From Beijerinckia sp. L45 (GTDB taxonomy: Bacteria > Pseudomonadota > Alphaproteobacteria > Rhizobiales > Beijerinckiaceae), in the NCBI RefSeq assembly GCF_009765775.1, contig NZ_LMUU01000032.1, forward strand, positions 1-36,346: a stretch of DNA of 36,346 nt, given 5' to 3'. The notes under the pieces were generated by a model. The model saw nothing but the letters and a program-made list of their open reading frames with translations. It was not told the origin of the DNA and ran no database searches. Positions 16,191 through 23,473 of this stretch are shown in pieces (within the stretch, counting starts at the first letter, position 1; the number at the start of each line of letters is the position of its first letter). Made by a program: the position numbers and the translations under genes.

Positions 16191-16862
16191 ATGCTGATCG
16201 CCGGAACAAAAGCCAATCGCGACCTCGCCGGGGCGGTCAATGCCCGCGTCAATGCCGACGCCGGCATGATTTCCGCCCGCGCGCTGCTAATCCGCCTCGG
16301 CGCGATCGGCCTGCTCGGTCTGATGATCGGGGCCGGCGTTGCGTTGGCCTGCCTCGGCTATGCCCGCATCCACGACGAGAGCAGCGTCGCGGAGCGTCTG
16401 GCGGGAGCGCTGACGCAAGCGTTGGAAAAGACCACCATGCATGCGCAGCTCGATCCCGGCGCGAGCGTGCATCTCGACCCCGACGCAAAAGTCGGTCTCG
16501 ATCCCTATGCCCAGGTGCACATCGCCGACCGGCCGGACATCCCGCATCCCGGTGCCGCGCAGTTGCGGCCCGACTCGGCACCGGCCTCGAAAAGCGCAGT
16601 ACAGACCAACTATACCGTGTTCAAGAACGTCAAATTCGGCCTCGGCGAAGTGGTCACGGGCTACAATTTCGCGCCCGACGGCACCCTGCCCGAGCGGGAA
16701 TATTGCTATTATGCCAGCGGCGTCGACGACCAGGCCTACGTCACCACGCCGATCGCCGCCAACGGCCGCTTCATCGCGCCCCAGCATCCGCCGGCCGGCG
16801 TCGAGCCGGCCAAGGCGGCCGCGGAATGCGTGTGGTTCGACGGCAAGCCGACGCGGTTTTGA
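16191..16862 (+). CDS. Single-span membrane-anchored protein, function unknown
   Basis: These 223 residues match no family I know. One hydrophobic helix at about 31-58 anchors it. Residues 87-111 contain a short tandem motif in three units (LDPGASVH, LDPDAKVG, LDPYAQVH), reminiscent of a short beta-helix or calcium-like repeat, but too short to name. The C-terminal part has a folded-domain look, with aromatic residues and two cysteines (C172 in REYCYYASG and C213 in AECVWFDG), consistent with a periplasmic disulfide. I use the ATG at 16191; an internal ATG at residue 26 is the alternative, starting just before the membrane helix. It probably works with the preceding membrane protein (inference from adjacency and shared Cys pairs). 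Confidence 0.65.
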   Translation: MLIAGTKANRDLAGAVNARVNADAGMISARALLIRLGAIGLLGLMIGAGVALACLGYARIHDESSVAERLAGALTQALEKTTMHAQLDPGASVHLDPDAKVGLDPYAQVHIADRPDIPHPGAAQLRPDSAPASKSAVQTNYTVFKNVKFGLGEVVTGYNFAPDGTLPEREYCYYASGVDDQAYVTTPIAANGRFIAPQHPPAGVEPAKAAAECVWFDGKPTRF

Positions 16863-16888
16863 TCGACACTTGCGAGAAGCCCGGCTGC

Positions 16889-16907
16889 GTTATACATTTT
16901 GTACAAC
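16889..16907. promoter_or_regulatory. Inverted-repeat operator over the -10 of the AbrB/Doc operon
   Basis: GTTATACATTTTGTACAAC is a 19-bp dyad: arms GTTRTACA and TGTAYAAC around TTT, with one mismatched pair. It contains a TATACAT -10-like box and lies 13 bp before the antitoxin ATG at 16921, with AGGAGGAAG in between. TTGCGA upstream at 16870-16875 may be the -35. AbrB-type antitoxins generally repress their own operon, so this is the obvious binding site. Confidence 0.6.
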
Positions 16908-16920
16908 CAGGAGGAAGATC

Positions 16921-17181
16921 ATGACGCGCTCCGAAGATGAAGGCGACCTCCCTGCGGAGGCCCTGCAAATTCGCAGGATAGGCAACTCGGTCGGGCTGAT
17001 CCTTCCCAAGGAGTTGCTCGCGCGCCTGAAGCTGAGAGAAGGCGACAAGCTGCATATAGTCGAGCAGACAGAACGCGGCCTGAAGCTAAGCCCTTACGAT
17101 CCCCACCATGCCAGGGGCATGGAACTCGCTCGACAAGCATTTCGCGACTACGCCGATACGTTCAAGGCCCTCGCAAAATGA
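16921..17181 (+). CDS. AbrB/MazE-type antitoxin (SpoVT-AbrB domain)
   Basis: This 86-residue DNA-binding antitoxin has a SpoVT/AbrB swapped-hairpin domain at about 15-60 (LQIRRIGNSVGLILPKELLARLKLREGDKLHIVE). The C-terminal tail (HHARGMELARQAFRDYADTFKALAK) is the part expected to wrap and block the toxin. A strong AGGAGG ribosome site precedes the ATG at 16921. Its stop overlaps the next start (ATGA at 17178-17181). AbrB-type antitoxins paired with Doc/Fic toxins are a known arrangement. The protein probably represses its own promoter through the dyad at 16889-16907. Confidence 0.88.
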   Translation: MTRSEDEGDLPAEALQIRRIGNSVGLILPKELLARLKLREGDKLHIVEQTERGLKLSPYDPHHARGMELARQAFRDYADTFKALAK

Positions 17182-17567
17182 ACGAGCCCGTCTGGCTCGG
17201 TGTGGAACTCATCATCGATATTCATAGCGAGCAACTTGCTCTCTTTGGCGGCCCGGCCGGCATTCGCGACATGGGACTACTTGAATCCGCGATGGCGCGG
17301 CCTTTGAATCGCTATGCTTATGGCGAAGAGAATTTGGATGCCCTCGCCGCAAGTTATGCGTTTGGTCTGGCGCGCAACCATCCTTTCATCGATGGCAACA
17401 AGCGGGCAGCGTTCGCCGCTTTCATCGTTTTCCTCGGTATCAATGGCATTAACTTTCGTGTGCCGCCGCAACATGCGACAGCAAGCATCCTTGCGCTTGC
17501 CGCAGGAGAGATCGATGAAGCGGGCTTTACCCGCTGGGTAAAAGAGAACTGGCCCGGAGCTGCCTGA
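17178..17567 (+). CDS. doc: Death-on-curing (Doc/Fic) family toxin
   Basis: This 129-residue Doc-type protein has the Fic motif HPFIDGNKR at 68-76: H68 is the catalytic base, N74 and R76 bind phosphate, and D72/G73 sit where Doc of phage P1 has D-A. P1 Doc phosphorylates EF-Tu; the closer match to the Fic HPFxDGNKR consensus leaves either kinase or AMP-transferase activity open. WLGVELIIDIHSEQLALFGGPAGIRDMGLLESAMARP is the standard Doc N-terminus. It is translationally coupled to the antitoxin by a 4-bp overlap. The pair lies next to the core gene for the UbiB-like kinase and appears intact. Confidence 0.9.
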   Translation: MNEPVWLGVELIIDIHSEQLALFGGPAGIRDMGLLESAMARPLNRYAYGEENLDALAASYAFGLARNHPFIDGNKRAAFAAFIVFLGINGINFRVPPQHATASILALAAGEIDEAGFTRWVKENWPGAA

Positions 17568-17592
17568 GCTCCCCTTCCGCAATCGAGCTCCC

Positions 17593-18984
17593 ATGACCGA
17601 CTCCGAAGCCAATCGATTTTCCGCGCGGGCTGCGCGCTATGCCAAGGTTGGCGCCAACATGGGGGGCGTGGCGGCGCGGATGGCCGGCGCAAAACTGTTC
17701 GGCGCCAACGGCGATCTCACCAATGCGGCGGCGCTGACCAAGGCGCTCGGCGGCCTCAAAGGGCCGATGATGAAGGTGGCGCAGATGATGGCCACCATCC
17801 CGGATCTGCTGCCGGAAGAATATGCCGCGGAACTGCAGTCGCTGCAGAACGACGCCCCGCCGATGGGCGCCGCCTTCGTCAAGCGGCGCATGCAGGCGGA
17901 GCTTGGGCCGGACTGGCTGACCCGCTTCGGCCATTTCAACTACAAGCCGGCCGCCGCCGCCTCGCTCGGCCAGGTGCACCGCGCCACAGCCCATGACGGC
18001 GCCCCGCTCGCCTGCAAGCTGCAGTATCCCGACATGCAGTCGGCGGTGGAGGCCGACCTCAGCCAGCTCGACATGCTGTTCGGCCTGCATCGTCAGTTTT
18101 CGCCCGGTATCGACACCCGCGAGGTGGCGAAGGAAATCGCCGCACGCTTGCGCGAAGAACTCGACTATGTCCACGAGGCGAAGCACGCCGCGCTCTACGG
18201 CGAGATCCTGGCCGACATCGACGCCGTCCGCGTGCCGAAGGTCCGCACGGACCTCTCCACGAAACGCCTGCTGACGATGGACTGGCTCGAGGGCGAAAAG
18301 CTGCTCAGCTTCAAAGGCGCCGACGAAGAGACCCGAAACCGTCTGGCCTCTGCGATGTTCCAGGCCTTGTGGTACCCGTTCAGCCATTACGGCGTGATCC
18401 ACGGCGATCCGCATCCCGGCAACTACACAGTCTTCCGCGACGCGAGCGGGAAAGATGGGTTCCGCGATGAAAACGCCGGGCCGGCCGGCATCAATTTGCT
18501 GGACTACGGCTGCATCCGCATTTTCGAGCCGAGCTTCGCCGCTGGCGTCGTCGATCTCTATCGCGGCTTCCAGACCCACGACGAGGCTCTGGTGGTTTAC
18601 GCCTACGAGCGCTGGGGGTTCAAAGGGCTGAGCAAGGCGTTGATCGAGACGCTCAACATCTGGGCGCGCTTCATCTATGCGCCGCTCCTTGATGATCGCG
18701 TGCGCACCGTCGCCGATGGGATCGCGCCCGGCCAGTACGGCCGCCGCGAGGCGTTCCTGCTTCACCAGGCGTTGAAGAAACAGGGGCCAGTCCAGGTGCC
18801 GCGGCAGTTCGTGTTCATGGATCGCGCCGCCATCGGACTCGGCAGCGTCTTCCTGCATCTCGATGCCCGGATGAATTTTCACAGGATGTACAACGAGTTG
18901 ATCGAAGGGTTCTCGATCGAGACTTTGGCGGCCCGGCAGAATGCCGCGCTGGCCCGCGCCGGTCTGGCATCACCTGCAATTTAA
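17593..18984 (+). CDS. ABC1/AarF/UbiB family atypical kinase
   Basis: This 463-residue protein kinase-like protein belongs to the ABC1/UbiB family, whose members support ubiquinone synthesis or other lipid pathways. Visible motifs are KVAQMMATIPDLLPEEYAAEL at 61-81 (the KxGQ region, with Ala in place of the Gly), the Ala-rich nucleotide loop AAASLGQVHRA at 121-131, lysine K142, the catalytic-loop equivalent HGDPHPGNY at 270-278, and LDYG at 303-306 in place of DFG. It has no C-terminal membrane helices like those of true UbiB, so it is a soluble family member. It is followed by cytochrome oxidase and transhydrogenase genes, a respiratory context that fits a quinone-related role (inference). 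Confidence 0.9.
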   Translation: MTDSEANRFSARAARYAKVGANMGGVAARMAGAKLFGANGDLTNAAALTKALGGLKGPMMKVAQMMATIPDLLPEEYAAELQSLQNDAPPMGAAFVKRRMQAELGPDWLTRFGHFNYKPAAAASLGQVHRATAHDGAPLACKLQYPDMQSAVEADLSQLDMLFGLHRQFSPGIDTREVAKEIAARLREELDYVHEAKHAALYGEILADIDAVRVPKVRTDLSTKRLLTMDWLEGEKLLSFKGADEETRNRLASAMFQALWYPFSHYGVIHGDPHPGNYTVFRDASGKDGFRDENAGPAGINLLDYGCIRIFEPSFAAGVVDLYRGFQTHDEALVVYAYERWGFKGLSKALIETLNIWARFIYAPLLDDRVRTVADGIAPGQYGRREAFLLHQALKKQGPVQVPRQFVFMDRAAIGLGSVFLHLDARMNFHRMYNELIEGFSIETLAARQNAALARAGLASPAI

Positions 18985-19235
18985 TCGTGGCATAGAAAAA
19001 TTGAGGCTGCCGGGGACGAACAGCCCCTTGCGTCCCGGCGCGAAGGTTGCAATTGCTGTCGCCCTGCGTGGCCCTCTCAAGCTCTGGCTTTGCGGACCAC
19101 GCGCCACGCCTTACAGTGTGCAAGTTCGAAGAACGCCGAGGTCGCGCATAGCTGGTCCTGGACCGCCGCGCCGACCGCGACATTTATTACCAGGCGGGCG
19201 CAGACTCGCGCGCGTCACGAAAAGCTGGGGGCACC

Positions 19236-19385
19236 ATGGTCGACAATACAGCTGTTTCCGCCGGTCATCCCGACATGGATTACGCCGAGCACGAGAAGAC
19301 CTACCTGCTGTTTCTCTGGCTGCTGAAGTACGGCGCCATCGCGGTGATCGTCATTCTCATCTTTCTCGCCTTCATGTGGGGCTGA
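19236..19385 (+). CDS. aa3-type cytochrome c oxidase subunit IV
   Basis: This short gene of 49 residues runs from the ATG at 19236 after a GGGGG ribosome site. The protein is a short soluble N-terminus with MDYAEHEKTY, the hallmark of the bacterial aa3-type oxidase subunit IV family, followed by one transmembrane helix (LLKYGAIAVIVILIFLAFMWG). In alphaproteobacteria this small subunit packs against the oxidase core and is not essential for catalysis. Here it is unlinked to cox genes and sits directly upstream of pntAA, 88 bp away, on the same strand. The 250 bp before it (18985-19235) show no other gene. Confidence 0.88.
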   Translation: MVDNTAVSAGHPDMDYAEHEKTYLLFLWLLKYGAIAVIVILIFLAFMWG

Positions 19386-19473
19386 TGGCCGCTTCGGCCG
19401 CGCCTCCTTTCCGCTTCAAGCCCAGCTTCGGACGACCCCTCCTCAAGGGGCTTCCGGCATTTCGGAGACATTC

Positions 19474-20613
19474 ATGCGTATCGCCGTAACCGCGGAAAAC
19501 GATTCCGCAGAGCACCGCGTCGCGGGCACGCCCGATACGGTGAAGCGCTTCGTTGCGCTTGGGGCCGAGGTGGTCGTTCAGGCCGGGGCCGGCCTGAAGT
19601 CGGGCATCCGCGACGAGGACTACAAGACCGCCGGTGCGACGATCGCAGACGGCGCCGAGGGGACGATCCGCGACGCCGACGTCATCCTCCGCGTGCGCCG
19701 CCCGAGCGCCGACGATCTCAACGGGATCAAGCAGGGCGCCCTCGTCATCGCGATCATGGACCCCTACGGCAACATCGATGCGCTGAAGTCGCTGGCCGAG
19801 CGCGGCGCCTCCGCCTTTGCGATGGAGCTGATGCCCCGCATCACCCGCGCCCAGTCGATGGACGTGCTGTCGAGCCAAGCCAACATCGCGGGCTACCGCG
19901 CCGTCATCGATGCCGCCGCCGAATTCGGCCGCGCCATGCCGATGATGATGACCGCCGCCGGCACCGTGCCCGCCGCAAAAGTCTTCATCATGGGCGTCGG
20001 TGTCGCCGGCCTCCAGGCCATCGCCACCGCCCGCCGCCTCGGCGCCATCGTCACCGCGACGGACGTGCGCCCGGCCACCAAGGAACAGGTCGAGTCGCTC
20101 GGCGCAAAATTCATCGCCGTCGAGAACGAGGAATTCAAGGCCGCGGAAACCTCCGGCGGCTACGCCAAGGAAATGTCGGACGAGTATAAGAAGGCGCAGA
20201 ACGAGCTGACGACGACGCATATCGCCAAGCAGGACATCGTCATCACCACCGCTCTGATCCCCGGCCGTCCGGCGCCGAAGCTGATCACGTCAGCGATGGT
20301 CGCCTCGATGAAGCCCGGTTCGGTCATCGTCGATCTCGCCGTCGAGCGTGGCGGCAACTGCGAGCTGGCGCATCCCGGCGAGGTGTTCGTCTCGGAGAAC
20401 GGCGTGAAGATCGTCGGCAACCTCAACGTCGCCGGCCGCCTCGCCCAGACCGCCTCGGCGCTCTACGCCAAGAACCTCTACACCTTCGTGGAGACCTTCG
20501 TCGACAAGCAGACCAAGGCCTTCGCCGTGCCGTGGGACGACGAGCTGGTGAAGGCTACGCTCCTCACCAAGGACGGCCAGCTCGTCAATCCGAATTTTCA
20601 AGACGCGGCCTGA
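19474..20613 (+). CDS. pntAA: NAD(P) transhydrogenase subunit alpha part 1 (NAD-binding domain I)
   Basis: This 379-residue soluble subunit binds NAD(H) and passes hydride to NADP in the membrane-bound proton-pumping transhydrogenase, supplying NADPH. The signature PRITRAQSMDVLSSQANIAGYRA lies at 121-143. The dinucleotide fold has GVGVAG at 174-179, then TDVRPATKEQVESLGAKF. The loop KEMSDEYKKAQ is the mobile loop region. A GGAG site lies just before the ATG at 19474. It is the first gene of a three-gene operon, with 55 bp to pntAB. Splitting of the alpha chain into two polypeptides is as in Rhodospirillum and other alphaproteobacteria. Confidence 0.96.
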   Translation: MRIAVTAENDSAEHRVAGTPDTVKRFVALGAEVVVQAGAGLKSGIRDEDYKTAGATIADGAEGTIRDADVILRVRRPSADDLNGIKQGALVIAIMDPYGNIDALKSLAERGASAFAMELMPRITRAQSMDVLSSQANIAGYRAVIDAAAEFGRAMPMMMTAAGTVPAAKVFIMGVGVAGLQAIATARRLGAIVTATDVRPATKEQVESLGAKFIAVENEEFKAAETSGGYAKEMSDEYKKAQNELTTTHIAKQDIVITTALIPGRPAPKLITSAMVASMKPGSVIVDLAVERGGNCELAHPGEVFVSENGVKIVGNLNVAGRLAQTASALYAKNLYTFVETFVDKQTKAFAVPWDDELVKATLLTKDGQLVNPNFQDAA

Positions 20614-20668
20614 TCCGGCGTCGGGACCCTACGCCTAACCGCTTCACGCCCTCTGAGAGACCAAAGCC

Positions 20669-21127
20669 ATGGCGCAAGACATCGCGACGACAAACCAGCA
20701 ACTGTTAGAGCGCGCCCAGGCGGCGGCGGATAGCGCCCGCCACGCTGCGGAAGCCGCGCAATCCTATGCCGACCAGATTGCCCACACCGGCGGCGCCGTG
20801 GCGCATGCGGTGACCGGCGGCGTCATCGATCCCTTCGTGTTCCGCTTGGCGATCTTCGCGCTGGCCGTGTTCATCGGCTACTACGTCGTCTGGTCGGTGA
20901 CCCCCGCCCTGCACACGCCGCTGATGTCGGTGACCAACGCGATCTCCTCGGTGATCGTGGTCGGCGCCCTGCTCTCGGTCGGCGTCGACGCCTCGGCCTT
21001 CTCGGACGACGGCCCGATCTACGCCCGCATCTTCGGCTTCGTCGCGCTCGTGCTGGCCTCCGTGAACATCTTCGGCGGCTTCCTCGTCACCGAGCGCATG
21101 CTCTCCATGTACAAGAAGAAGGGCTGA
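20669..21127 (+). CDS. pntAB: NAD(P) transhydrogenase subunit alpha part 2 (membrane)
   Basis: This 152-residue membrane subunit has three hydrophobic helices at about 66-88, 92-112 and 118-142 (FRLAIFALAVFIGYYVVWSV; NAISSVIVVGALLSVG; FGFVALVLASVNIFGGFLV), ending in ERMLSMYKKKG as in other PntAB proteins. It forms part of the proton channel together with PntB. The N-terminal 60 residues are a soluble Ala/Gln-rich, helix-forming extension (ERAQAAADSARHAAEAAQSYADQI) that makes the protein longer than the core family. It is translated from the ATG at 20669 with GAGAGACC upstream, and its stop lies 3 bp before pntB, so the two are coupled. Confidence 0.93.
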   Translation: MAQDIATTNQQLLERAQAAADSARHAAEAAQSYADQIAHTGGAVAHAVTGGVIDPFVFRLAIFALAVFIGYYVVWSVTPALHTPLMSVTNAISSVIVVGALLSVGVDASAFSDDGPIYARIFGFVALVLASVNIFGGFLVTERMLSMYKKKG

Positions 21128-21130
21128 GCG

Positions 21131-22528
21131 ATGAACGTCAATATCGCGGCGATCCTCTACCTCATCGCCGGCATCCTGTTCATTCTCGCCCTGCGCGGCC
21201 TGTCCTCGCCGGCCACGTCGCGCCAGGGTAACCGCTACGGCATGATCGGCATGGGTCTCGCGATCCTGACGACGCTTGCTTACAAGCCGCCCTCGGGCAT
21301 CGGTTCGTGGATCATGGTCGTTGCCGGCATCGCCATCGGCGGCGCGATCGGCGCCTGGCGCGCCCGCACGGTCAAGATGACCGACATGCCGCAACTCATT
21401 GCCTTCTTCCACGCGCTCGTGGGTCTCTCGGCGGTGCTCGTGGCCGCCGGCGCGCTCTATGCGCCGCAAGCCTTCGGCATCGGCGTTCCCGGCGACATCC
21501 ATGGCGGCAGCCTCGTTGAAATGTCGCTCGGCCTCGCCATCGGCGCGATCACCTTCTCCGGCTCGATCATCGCCTTCCTGAAACTGGACGGCCGGATGTC
21601 CGGCAAGCCGATCCTTCTGCCGCAGCGTCACATCATCAACATCGCGCTCGCCGCGCTGATCGTGGTGCTGATCATCGCCTTCGTCATCAACCAGGGCGTC
21701 TTCCTGTTCTGGCTGATCGCGATCGCTGCCGTGGCGCTCGGCTTCCTCATCATCATCCCGATCGGCGGCGCCGACATGCCGGTCGTGGTGTCGATGCTGA
21801 ACTCCTACTCCGGCTGGGCCGCGGCCGGCATCGGCTTCACGCTAGGCAACCTGGCTCTGATCATCACCGGCTCGCTGGTCGGCTCGTCGGGCGCGATTCT
21901 CTCCTACATCATGTGTAAGGCGATGAACCGCTCCTTCATCTCGGTGATCCTCGGCGGCTTCGGTGGCGATGCCGCGGCCGGCAGTGGCGCGGTCGAGACC
22001 CGCCAGGTCAAGCAGGGCTCGGCGGAAGATGCCGCCTACATCATGCAGAACGCCTCGACGGTCATCATCGTGCCGGGCTACGGCATGGCGGTGGCTCAGG
22101 CCCAGCATGCGCTGCGCGAAATGGGCGACGTGCTGACCAAGGAAGGCGTCACGGTGAAATACGCCATTCACCCGGTCGCCGGGCGTATGCCGGGCCACAT
22201 GAACGTGCTGCTCGCCGAGGCCAACGTGCCCTACGACGAGGTGTTCGAGCTGGAAGACATCAACTCCGAGTTCGCCCAGGCCGACGTCGCCTTCGTCATC
22301 GGCGCCAACGACGTCACCAACCCGGCCGCCAAGACCGACAAGTCGTCTGCCATCTACGGCATGCCGATCCTCGACGTCGAGAAAGCGAAGACCGTGCTCT
22401 TCATCAAGCGCGGCATGGGATCCGGCTACGCCGGCGTCGAGAACGAACTGTTCTTCCGCGACAACACCCTGATGTTGTTCGGCGATGCCAAGAAGATGGT
22501 CGAGAATATCTTGAAGAGCCTGCACTAA
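21131..22528 (+). CDS. pntB: NAD(P) transhydrogenase subunit beta
   Basis: This is the 465-residue beta subunit. About residues 1-270 form a set of transmembrane helices that carry the proton path, and about 290-465 form the NADP-binding domain III. In domain III, VIIVPGYGMAVAQAQHAL is the Rossmann-type loop, HPVAGRMPGHMNVLLAEANVPYD follows, and GANDVTNPAA plus VLFIKRGMGSGYAGVENELFF are the conserved NADP contacts. The length and ending (FGDAKKMVENILKSL) are normal. The gene follows pntAB by 3 bp and closes the operon. A palindromic repeat lies directly downstream (22548-22658). Confidence 0.96.
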   Translation: MNVNIAAILYLIAGILFILALRGLSSPATSRQGNRYGMIGMGLAILTTLAYKPPSGIGSWIMVVAGIAIGGAIGAWRARTVKMTDMPQLIAFFHALVGLSAVLVAAGALYAPQAFGIGVPGDIHGGSLVEMSLGLAIGAITFSGSIIAFLKLDGRMSGKPILLPQRHIINIALAALIVVLIIAFVINQGVFLFWLIAIAAVALGFLIIIPIGGADMPVVVSMLNSYSGWAAAGIGFTLGNLALIITGSLVGSSGAILSYIMCKAMNRSFISVILGGFGGDAAAGSGAVETRQVKQGSAEDAAYIMQNASTVIIVPGYGMAVAQAQHALREMGDVLTKEGVTVKYAIHPVAGRMPGHMNVLLAEANVPYDEVFELEDINSEFAQADVAFVIGANDVTNPAAKTDKSSAIYGMPILDVEKAKTVLFIKRGMGSGYAGVENELFFRDNTLMLFGDAKKMVENILKSLH

Positions 22529-22547
22529 TTTAGCTGCCGCGACCTGC

Positions 22548-22658
22548 CCCTCTCCCCCTTGCGGGGAGAGGTGAGGGAGTGGGGGTCGGGGTGTTCCTCA
22601 CGATTGAAACAGAGCGATGGACCCCCACCCCTGGCCCCTCCCCGCAAGGGGGAGGGGA
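22548..22658. repeat. C/G-rich long inverted repeat, copy B
   Basis: This has the same design as copy A at 16059-16166: an end hairpin (CCTCTCCCCCTTGCGGGGAG), an inner arm GAGTGGGGGTCGGGG, a centre, a complementary arm ACCCCCACCCCTGG, and a second end hairpin (CCTCCCCGCAAGGGGGAGG). The arms pair with each other and each tip also pairs with itself, so a cruciform can form. It lies 19 bp after the pntB stop codon, where it could end or stabilise the pnt transcript. Confidence 0.78.
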
Positions 22659-22671
22659 AGCGGGCCGCCGC

Positions 22672-22708
22672 AAAAAAAAGCCGCTGCCGGGGATGCCCGA
22701 CAGCGGCT
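22672..22708 (-). terminator. Rho-independent terminator of the minus-strand DUF465 gene
   Basis: On the minus strand, AGCCGCTGTCGGG and CCCGGCAGCGGCT form a 13-bp stem with one mismatched pair and a CATC loop, followed by eight T (22672-22679 as A on the plus strand). It lies about 60 bp past the stop codon of the gene at 22770-22952. In the other direction it is followed by TCTTCGTTT, so weak bidirectional action on pnt transcripts is possible. Confidence 0.85.
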
Positions 22709-22769
22709 TCTTCGTTTCGAAAAATCGGGACGCTCGCCGGGGCCCATCGCCGCCCGACGACACAGAACT

Positions 22770-22952
22770 CTAATGCAGGGTGGTATCGTCGCCACGCAAT
22801 TTGGTGATTTCGTCTTTCAGCAGCAGTTTGCGCCGCTTCAGCTCGGCGACCTTGATCTCGTCGGAGCTCGGGTGGACGAGCTCCTTCTCGATTTCGCGGT
22901 TCAGCGCGCTATGGCGCCGCTCGAGCTCATTGAGATGGTTCTGCATCGACAT
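22770..22952 (-). CDS. YdcH family small coiled-coil protein (DUF465)
   Basis: This 60-residue protein is a short charged helical hairpin: HLNELERRHSALNREIEKE, then a turn at HPSSDEI, then VAELKRRKLLLKDEITKL, matching DUF465/YdcH. Start choice is between ATG codons at residues 1 and 3 (MSMQNHL). No biochemical role is firmly known for the family. It is head to head with a second DUF465 gene at 23161, with 208 bp between them, and ends in a clear terminator. Expression is probably strong and independent. Confidence 0.85.
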   Translation of the reverse strand: MSMQNHLNELERRHSALNREIEKELVHPSSDEIKVAELKRRKLLLKDEITKLRGDDTTLH

Positions 22953-23160
22953 TCAGAAACGTCCTTTTGATCGTTATGGACAGGTGCAGTCTGTCACAGG
23001 CACGACAAGCTGCAAGCGATCTTTGAGGCTTGACAGTGGCGCCGGCGTTGCCGCGTAAAAATCGCGAATCCTCGGTTAGGAAACGCTTTCCCCCACCTTG
23101 CCAAATCGATGGAAACGCCTGCTATAAGCGAAACCTGAGACGACGTTTGACGGGCTGGGT

Positions 23161-23388
23161 ATGGCGGGCATGGACGACGAACCGAGCGACGAGGACCGCA
23201 AGGCCTGGAGCGCCGAACTCGAACATTTGCGCCAGGAGCACCGCGATCTCGACGCCGCGATCGAAGCGCTGCTGCATATCGGCGGCATGGATGCGCTGCA
23301 GGTCCAGCGCCTGAAGAAGCGCAAGCTGATCCTCCGCGACCGCCTGCGCTACCTCGGCGACCAGATCACCCCCGACATCAGCGCCTGA
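23161..23388 (+). CDS. YdcH family small coiled-coil protein (DUF465), second paralogue
   Basis: This 75-residue protein has the same two-helix DUF465 pattern: ELEHLRQEHRDLDAAIEALLHIGG, a turn, then LQVQRLKKRKLILRDRLRYLGDQI. An acidic N-terminal extension (MDDEPSDEDRKAW) sets it apart from the 60-residue paralogue on the other strand. The upstream region has TTGCCA at 23098-23103 and an extended -10-like TGCTATAAG ending at 23128, though the 19-bp spacing is long. M1 (ATG at 23161) and M4 are both possible starts. It precedes purE by 85 bp on the same strand. Confidence 0.85.
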   Translation: MAGMDDEPSDEDRKAWSAELEHLRQEHRDLDAAIEALLHIGGMDALQVQRLKKRKLILRDRLRYLGDQITPDISA

Positions 23389-23473
23389 GTCGCCTTCGGC
23401 CGCCCACGCGCCTTGCTTGCGACGGCAGGCCCCTTCGTCTATGCCCGCTGATCCTAGCTGAAAGTTATCCGAC

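Noticed and set aside
16088-16924. 278-codon frame reading through the C/G repeat (PPLPTSPHKGER)
   Set aside because: The opening peptide is the known look of a translated palindromic repeat; the in-phase alternative at 16191 has a membrane helix and coherent composition.
19434-19449. Small hairpin CCCCT/AGGGG before pntAA, considered as a riboswitch or attenuator
   Set aside because: A five-pair stem with a short loop and no alternative structure is too little to support a regulatory claim.
23031-23070. TTGACA near 23031 considered as a -35 for the DUF465 gene
   Set aside because: No -10 box lies at 16-18 bp spacing; the TGCTATAAG near 23120 is closer to the gene but only a tentative alternative.
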